A DNA stretch of 64,000 nucleotides from assembly GCA_005406025.1 (NCBI GenBank), contig BGZK01000076.1, positions 248,001 through 312,000 on the forward strand, written 5' to 3'. Source of the DNA: Eumeta japonica (lineage: Eukaryota > Arthropoda > Insecta > Lepidoptera > Psychidae). Numbering within the stretch: the stretch's first letter is position 1; every line of letters begins with the position of its first letter. The position numbers were made by a program, and so were the translations under genes. Shown here in pieces: positions 58,261 through 64,000 of the stretch. The notes beneath the pieces were generated by a model, which did not search any database, was not told where the DNA came from, and worked only from the letters and a program-made list of their open reading frames with translations.

Positions 58261-58400
58261 ACCGGCTTCGTCCGAATCAGAATTGGGACTGGTAGCGGAA
58301 TCGGAATTGGAACCTGGACTAGGAGCAAAATCGAGAAAGGGCCCAGAATCATACTTGAACGCGAGACCGAGACCGAAATTGGGGACGGTACTGTAGTCTA
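58255..58400 (+). repeat. Degenerate 'gaatcggaattgg' repeat
   Basis: 'ccaccggcttcgtccgaatc' (Helitron-end-like), then 'gactggtagcggaatcgg', 'aattggaacctggac', 'gcgagaccgagaccgaaatt'. It is the complement type of 45,530-45,720 and 14,040-14,195. Confidence 0.5.
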
Positions 58401-58573
58401 GACGAACACAGTGACGGTTTAATCGTTCTAATTGTATAGATTTGGCCGGTAGATTAATTGCTCTCTAGTCGCCCACCTGTATGGGATATTGAAGCAACTA
58501 AGGAATCAGTACAAAACCAACCTAGTACCTACAATCGTCGATTATGGAACTATCTTGGACCTTCTAAAGACAC

Positions 58574-58611
58574 CATACATCGCCACTTAAAATTATAAGT
58601 GGCGATGTATG
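58574..58611. repeat. 16-bp perfect hairpin inside the dead mariner
   Basis: catacatcgccactta (58,574-58,589) pairs perfectly with 58,596-58,611 across a 6-nt loop. Intact mariners have no such palindrome at the HLK codons, so it arose after insertion. Confidence 0.9.
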
Positions 58612-59050
58612 ACCTATAAAAGTTGTACAATAATGCTCCACGAATTAAACGAGATTCGAGCAAAACGTCGAACAGAATCGTGCGAACAACTCCTTGTCCA
58701 GCCGAAAGACGATCATTTTATCAAACGCCTTGCTACATGTGATGAAAGTGGATATATCTAAACAATCCATACATAGGAAATCAGTGGTTAGACAAAGGGC
58801 TATCGTCTGGACCCGTCGTTAAAACGAGCCGATTCGAGTCCGAAGGTTATGTGTCTGGTGGAATTACGATGGTTTAGTGTAATTTGAAACCATCCTAGAT
58901 GGCCAGACTATCACCGCCGAGTTATGTAGTGAACAGTTGATGCGAATATATGAGCCATTGTTGTAAAAATATCCAGGTATAGTAAAATGAAAACGAATGC
59001 TCCAACACGACAATGCTAGACCACATTTTATGAAAGTTACTCGGGATAAG

Positions 59051-59088
59051 ACCGAAGAACTTGGTGGTAACCGAAGAACTTCGTGGTA
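59051..59088 (+). repeat. 19-bp tandem duplication in the dead mariner
   Basis: accgaagaacttggtggta is followed at once by the same 19 bp with one change (ttc for ttg). A 19-bp insertion shifts the frame between the DNARPH block and the C-terminal block. Confidence 0.9.
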
Positions 59089-59321
59089 TTGAACTCCTAC
59101 TACATCCTACACCGTCACTGAATCTTCCATTGCCAGCCTATAATTTATTTAGATCCATGGCGACATTCTTTCTTGGGAAGAAAATTGAGTTCAAAGGAGA
59201 TATTAAAAATATGCAATGCGGCAATTCTTTGCACCTAGGCCCAATCAATGGTTTTACCAAGGTCTCAGAGAGCTTGCTGAACGTTAAGACCATAGTATAT
59301 GATGGGCTATACTTTGACTAG

Positions 59322-59890
59322 TAAGATTGATGTATGGTTATGTAGCAAAAAAGGTGAACATTAGAAATTGACATTGTTTATGAGACTCCTTAACAAATAC
59401 CGTAAATTAAACGAAGAGGTACAGAACCTTTTGTGAGCGAAACCTATCTTTATTTACACATTTTATATTCTTTATTACCGCGTCATGCTCTACCCTCTAT
59501 TTAATAGTTAGCCAACTATTAAATACATCCCAATTTTTCAACTATATTATTTACATTCTAGAATTATACATTCCTTCGTACCTTGTATTGGTACGAAGGT
59601 TTACATGAACAAAAAACCAAAAATAGGAAATAGGAAACCGGTGTTGCTTAGGTATACTTCTTTTAAATCAGTTTATGTCTCGGCTTTTGATGCTACTTTA
59701 AATGAATAAATACAAAATACTTATCGGATACTCATTATAATACATTATTAAGCACCTTTTATGAATAAACTAAATTTTGCATATCAAAAATAAAAAATAC
59801 CATCCTTTTTCATAGGTTATCACGTGTTATTTTTACATTTTTTAACAGAACACTTCGAAGTCGTAACGGTAGTTGCGCCGAAACTAGTAA
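59322..59890. other. AT-rich stretch
   Basis: Includes the 3' flank of the mariner and a 10-bp perfect hairpin (ccttcgtacc / ggtacgaagg, 59,573-59,599). Nothing else recognised. Confidence 0.4.
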
Positions 59891-59894
59891 TAGG

Positions 59895-60020
59895 CGATAT
59901 AAATCGATATTTATAAAAAATATCGATATGTATACGCGATAAATCGCTTTAATCCGATAGTATCGAATCATCTAGTATCGATTGTAATATCGATATATTT
60001 CATCCGATATACCATATATC
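59895..60020. promoter_or_regulatory. Cluster of TATCGATA-type sites
   Basis: Two perfect TATCGATA octamers (59,921-59,928 and 59,988-59,995), two one-off versions (aatcgata, tatcgatt) and several more cgata words in 125 bp. TATCGATA is the DRE bound by DREF in insects. Clusters like this also make up subterminal parts of some insect hAT elements, which is the main alternative. Confidence 0.4.
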
Positions 60021-60024
60021 GTGT

Positions 60025-61085
60025 CACATTCCATTTTTTCTCTTTTTATTTAACACAAAAAAACAAAACATGTATTGGGTAATACATCTCGCTGAAATAA
60101 TTATCTCGTAAGCTGTTACACTGTTACTTATCTTACTACAAAAATACAATCGAACGAGTTCCACGATCAACTCGATGAAAAAAATTGTACCTATCTTTTC
60201 TTTCTAAACCTAATAATGGAAGAGATGAACTTACTCTACGTTTTTAAAACATTAGACATTTACTATACTAACTAATACTGTCACCCGAGTCGTGGTTCCG
60301 ACGCAAGCCCAGCCCGTAAAAATATTACGTGTTTACATCCCACTGTGGTTATAGACAGATCATATATGAATGCCAATCGATTACAAGATTATAAATGTCC
60401 AAACCTAGACACGTAGTCGACAAGTTGTAGGTATGAGATCAAGTAGACGTAGACCATCGACTGTGTCAATATGGCGTCGGTTTGATAGTACTAAAACTAT
60501 CAAGCTTTGACCCACAAAACTAGCCAACCGTTGCTTCGATTCACAAAACGCGAAGTAGAAATATATGAATATAAGAACTGCGATAAAATCGGTACCTAAT
60601 ATTGAGCCTAAAAAATTTATCAGGGATAAGTTAAAATAAAATTTTCGTAGTGCTGTTATCACTCCAAAAACTATTTATTGAATTTATATTTAAAGCGCGT
60701 CACGATAAGGAAATGGTTCCGTAGCGGCCGTACCATATATTCACTCTTATATTTTATTCTCAGTCGGTTACCACTACGTACGTGTGCGGCACGGCGTGAC
60801 TATGAATTTGAATCGTTTGCTTTACTTTGTAATAAATTAAGCTGCACTTGATAACAAAAATATTATATGAAAAAAGAAATAAACAATATATAATAGATTT
60901 ACTTTTTCTATTATACCCATTGTATTGTTGATATGACTAATATGCTTACAAGATAAATAATAAAAAGTACAAAATAATTTCCTTAAAAGAACATTCGAGA
61001 ATAGTATCCTATAAAAAGTAAACAAATTCCCCTGACCACGTAGGCATTACTTACGCATATTGACAATTTAAAGACATTTATATGG
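60025..61085. other. AT-rich stretch, nothing firm
   Basis: An 85-codon minus frame (60,405-60,662) is hydrophobic (NFLGSILGTDFIAVLIFIYF) and could hold one membrane segment, but it has no supporting splice or start context. A GC-richer spot at 60,715-60,800 is unassigned. Confidence 0.35.
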
Positions 61086-61089
61086 GATT

Positions 61090-61500
61090 TCATAATAATT
61101 AAAAACCCTTATAGTTTCGCCACGTCCGTTCGTCTCTCCGTGTGTCTGTCTGTTTGTCCGCGGCTTAGCTCAGAGACTCTCAGTATTAGAAAACTGTAAT
61201 TTGTCACAGGTATACATATTAATCACGAAAACAAACCGGTAAAAAAAAAAATTTAAATTTAATTTTTTTTCCAAAAGCCTTCCCTATACATAAATCGAGA
61301 ATGATTTTTTATTATATATTCTCTTATAGTTCGGGACATTGTTGGATGGCTCATTCAAACACATACGAGTCTCTAAAAAACATTTTTCGATTTAAAGATC
61401 CATTTGCGAAATGTTAAGCTTCAGACTGCTAATTTTTTATCAAACTGTGTGTCCCCAACCCTTCCAGGTAAACGGTTACCTTTGGATATGTGATAAAAAT
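61090..61500 (+). repeat. Dispersed repeat of the 'cccttatagtttcgcc' type
   Basis: 'aacccttatagtttcgccac', 'gtctgtctgtttgtccgcgg', 'ttagctcagagactctcag', 'ttagaaaactgtaatttg', 'tatacatattaatcacg', later 'gttggatggctcattcaa' and 'gtgtgtccccaacccttcc'. The order is that of the long lepidopteran repeat ('cccttatagtttcgcc...ccgcgg...cacgccgac'), and the left third matches 405-600 in reverse. Confidence 0.7.
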
Positions 61501-62100
61501 CCACGGCGGTAATACATATAACGAAATCAAAAGGAAAATTATCATAGCTTTACAAGTTACCGAGTAATAGTTAACTAACTTATGAAATGTACTGGGACAA
61601 GTAAAGAGTTACATTTAGTACAAACTTCGTTGATAATTATTTAGATGACGTTGCTGATTGTACAAAACAGATAGTAATCACAAATTTATGAACCATGTAA
61701 AATTATGGAAATATGAAATCATTAACTTCAATCTTTAACACCCGTGCTATGTGGACCGTTTTTAGACGTTACTAACCGTTAATTAGCCGAATCTTGTTTG
61801 TACATTAGATTTTAAACATTTACGTCTTTATTTTATAAATATAATTTGTTTAAATTCGAAGAAAAGAAAGCACTAGTCGAAGGAAAAATTGTTAAATATG
61901 TCTATCAGAATACGAGTGCTGACTAATCACTTTTACTCCTGCAATCAGTGCGTTAACATGTCAAGCGCGATTAACTAAAAGCGCTTCCATTGTGAATTAT
62001 TTTTACCCCTGTGTTGCAGAACATATACACCTCCTGCTTATCTGCGAGTTTAATTTTCACCCATTTCACTAAAACCCCTGATATGGTAATTTCTTAACAA
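61501..62100. other. AT-rich stretch, nothing recognised
   Basis: Probably includes the decayed right part of the preceding repeat. No frame or splice signal. Confidence 0.4.
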
Positions 62101-62109
62101 TATACTCAC

Positions 62110-62342
62110 CCTTGTAGACAACCAGAACCAGAGAATCCAACCAGGACTCTCGTAGAAATAATGTTGTCAACAAAGCTGCCTGGAACACTACTTGCGTTTG
62201 CTACAGAAGTCCTCACGGACTTGCGTTCCATCGAGAGGAAGCAGAATAGAAGGAAGGAATAATAACACCTCCAGCTACCAGAAGCAGAGCGGCCTTCCTC
62301 CCGCAAGTAATGCCTAACGGCGGCTTCCACGGGAATTAGAGG
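62110..62342 (-). CDS. Candidate internal exon with consensus splice sites
   Basis: On the minus strand a long pyrimidine tract (a run of T and a few A over about 30 nt, then tttcttccAG) precedes a 233-nt segment that ends in CAAGG|GTGAGT. Only one of its three frames is open throughout, and it is in phase 0 at the acceptor: PLIPVEAAVRHYLREEGRSA, SGSWRCYYSFLLFCFLSMER, KSVRTSVANASSVPGSFVDN, IISTRVLVGFSGSGCLQG, leaving two bases over. Without splicing the frame stops at TGA two codons past the donor. YYSFLLFCFL is moderately hydrophobic. No family is recognised. It could also be an exon of a non-coding RNA. Flanking exons were not found. Confidence 0.45.
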
Positions 62343-62420
62343 CTGGAAGAAATTAAAAAAAAAAATAAAAAAAAAACACACACATTTATGAATGTAATTA
62401 AAATATTCAAAATTTTCCAA

Positions 62421-63440
62421 TTTTCTTATAACTTATAAAATCTTAGAGCGGGTGCTCTATACGACATATCTGTTGAAGGCAACCTTACTCGATGAAGACA
62501 AACGGCATGCAGCCATGCACGGCACATCACTATCGTCCTGGTATTAAGCAACCACACTCTATCTAAATTCAAGCTATCCTTTCTTGTAGTGCTATAACAA
62601 ACACACAGTGAGATAGTCCACTGGTGTTAATTATGATTGTACTCATATTAAATGAATTGGTTTGATACGAGAAATACATATATATAAAATTCGTTATAGT
62701 TCAAAGGATATTTTAAGAAAAACACGCGGGGAAAATCCACCATTTTTCCCCCTTTTATTGCCAACACTTGGCCTAAGATTTCAAAAAAAAAATACGAAGT
62801 ATGTCTGATCTTACTCTTAGTCAAACAAACAACTTCTACAAACAAACAAAACAAATCAAACAAATCAAACAAACTAAAGGTCAGAGGAAAAAATGTGTAT
62901 AAAATGTGTTGTAATATCATGGAGGATTAATACAGTGACATGTAATATGGAACCCTCTCCACGTCAGCCCAACTAGCACTTGACCGGTTTTTTATTAATA
63001 AGTTAATCTCATCAAAACATTTTAAATATTCACCTAAATTTTAAGTTTATATAGTGTGGTAAAGAAGACATATTGCCTATACGTTTACGTGATTCCTTTG
63101 CTTTGTTACATAGCTATATATAATGAAAGATCAACAGATCTGCGCCTGCGACGGTATACTTAATGGTACTCGAGACACATCGGTTCGCGTCTGGGAATAA
63201 GAGAGTTCAATCACTCGCCCAAATTACTTACGCGTGTCAGTAACCTCTCGTTCGAAGAGTTGGGATTCTTTCCGATTGTCGATTACAAACATTGCCTTTG
63301 CCTGACCCGTTTTAATTTGTACATAATTCGGATTCGTAAATGACGACCAACATTCTTACCTTCAACCGAGCTTGGGAAATTATACGATCCCTAAGAAAAA
63401 AGAGCTTCCCTTTCGTGTCGCTCTATTTGCACGTTTAACG
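62421..63440. other. Mostly AT-rich stretch, nothing recognised
   Basis: A 90-codon minus frame (62,648-62,920) is Phe/Leu/Val-rich by composition. A CAAACAAAT tandem-like run lies at 62,820-62,875. Donor-like GTAAGT at 63,222 (minus) has no supporting frame. Confidence 0.4.
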
Positions 63441-63454
63441 AAAATTCTAAATGT

Positions 63455-63780
63455 CATACGCCTAGACATGCCGTGCCGAGTTTTTCAACGTCAACGAGTA
63501 GGTGTCGAACAGACGGACGGGCCGGAATAGGTCGCGTCGAGCGCCGATCAATCGCTATCGGGCCCGCGATCGGCGGACCTGCCCCAACGTCCGGCTAGAC
63601 GCCCGCCACTAGCTGAGTCACCCGTCGCGGGCGGCCAAGGTCGCAGCGGGCGGCGATGTGTGCGCGGGGCGCTATTCCGTGCTACCGATGGCGGCGTATT
63701 AGACAAATGTGGGCTTTTGGTCGAGTTCGTATCCGAGGCAGTGGAGTACGCACGCCGCATTCCTCTTCTTTGCTTTGTAA
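63455..63780. promoter_or_regulatory. GC-rich, CpG-rich block near the right edge
   Basis: gtcgcgtcgagcgccgatca, gggcccgcgatcggcgg and gtcgcgggcggccaaggtcg make this the longest GC-rich block in the window. A 91-codon minus frame (63,548-63,823; MLKSGSLCAFMNEYVTKQRR...) and a 73-codon plus frame overlap it. Amino acids are Arg/Pro/Ser-rich as expected from GC-rich non-coding DNA. It may be a promoter or 5' exon of a gene beyond the window. Confidence 0.35.
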
Positions 63781-63894
63781 CATATTCGTTCATGAATGCG
63801 CAGAGCGATCCCGACTTAAGCATAAAAGTGATTTAATTTATAAAACCACCAGCAAACAGAAAAAGCTCTACAGCTAAAGAGTTTTTTTTTCATT

Positions 63895-63965
63895 TTATTT
63901 ATTATTAGCTTTCGGCCTCGGCTCTGTGCGCCGCGTGGAATTGAATTAAATGAATTATTTCATCT
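63895..63965. promoter_or_regulatory. Possible conserved non-coding element
   Basis: ttattagctttcggcctcgg, then ctctgtgcgccgcgtggaat and tgaattaaatgaattatttc: a GC-rich core beside stacked homeodomain-type ATTA cores. The call is inference from composition. Confidence 0.25.
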
Positions 63966-64000
63966 TCTATATGGACCGATCACGCCGTCAGTCATGATCC

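Larger units (their letters stand above)
58440..59321 (+). pseudogene. mariner-family transposase remnant
   Basis: Plus-strand translation across frames: DTIHRHLK (the HTH-proximal 'TTISRHLK' block), CDE at 58,738-58,746 (catalytic 'CDEKW' block), WLDKG-like VVRQRAIVWTRR region, TITAELCSEQL, HDNARPH at 59,006-59,026 (second catalytic Asp), then HPTPSLNLPLPAYNLFRSMA, FFLGKKIEFKGDIKN and the C-terminal DGLYFD with stop at 59,319. The third catalytic Asp of 'PSDYHLF' is replaced by Ala (codon 59,136-59,138). Several stops, a 19-bp tandem duplication (59,051-59,088) and a hairpin-forming change at 58,574-58,611 also break it. The terminal repeats were not located. Confidence 0.85.

Noticed and set aside
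60405..60662. An 85-codon hydrophobic minus frame that could be a membrane protein
   Set aside because: Hydrophobicity is expected from AT-rich sequence; no supporting start, splice or composition signal.
62820..62875. CAAACAAAT run as a functional repeat
   Set aside because: Short low-complexity tract without clear period beyond a few units.
1..64000. CRISPR array, bacterial defence genes, phage or plasmid parts
   Set aside because: There are no regularly spaced repeats with unique spacers, no operons and no prokaryotic frames; the window is eukaryotic.
1..64000. Telomeric (TTAGG)n or rDNA sequence
   Set aside because: No tandem TTAGG run and no rRNA-like conserved block was seen.

Overview
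The window looks like nuclear DNA of an insect, most probably a moth or butterfly (Lepidoptera). It is AT-rich and has no long reading frame: the longest uninterrupted frame is 169 codons and does not look coding. It carries repeat types I associate with lepidopteran genomes: a jockey-type LINE with its AATAAA-bearing 3' end, the C-terminal end of an RTE-type LINE, tRNA-headed SINE-like copies, Helitron-like ends of the ACTAG/CTAGT type, and the 'gtccactgctgg' and 'cacgcctattt' dispersed repeats. There are no bacterial-type genes, operons, CRISPR arrays or complete RNA genes. Family assignments rest on remembered family features, not on a search.

Layout. 0-5 kb: a dispersed repeat, GT-rich tracts, a truncated antisense LINE (2.96-4.32 kb), and two related 46-bp GC-rich elements on either side of it (2.66 and 4.96 kb). 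5-13 kb: AT-rich DNA with SINE-like copies, a long GT microsatellite, a GC-rich patch at 9.1 kb and a possible antisense promoter with splice donor at 11.6 kb. 13.5-13.7 kb: a TATA box followed by a short frame that starts like a secreted protein and ends at a splice donor. 16-24 kb: a ~300-bp repeat family (called Rep-B here), a decayed hAT transposase with one terminal repeat, a Helitron-like piece and clustered palindromes. 24-36 kb: a pair of perfect TGACGTCA sites, SINE-like copies (Rep-A), a GC-rich open frame with a membrane segment at 30 kb, a Helitron-like element, a 94-codon antisense frame at 34 kb and a second LINE 3' end. 36-50 kb: hairpins, an RTE-LINE remnant, a foldback element and very AT-rich repeat-laden DNA. 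50-57 kb: several CpG-rich patches with promoter-like or splice-like signals, a second foldback copy, and a TA-flanked MITE with ~95-bp terminal repeats. 58-64 kb: a dead mariner, a TATCGATA cluster, a dispersed repeat, an antisense exon candidate at 62.1-62.3 kb and a GC-rich end.

Reading as a whole: this is probably a long intergenic or intronic stretch. All transposase and reverse transcriptase remnants are broken. Six places carry promoter or exon signals, but none is proved, and none can be joined to another into a gene model from this sequence alone. The most interesting items are the paired 46-bp elements, the candidate exons at 13.6, 30.0 and 62.2 kb, the two self-complementary elements (a MITE and a foldback family), and the unusual number of long, nearly perfect short inverted repeats.
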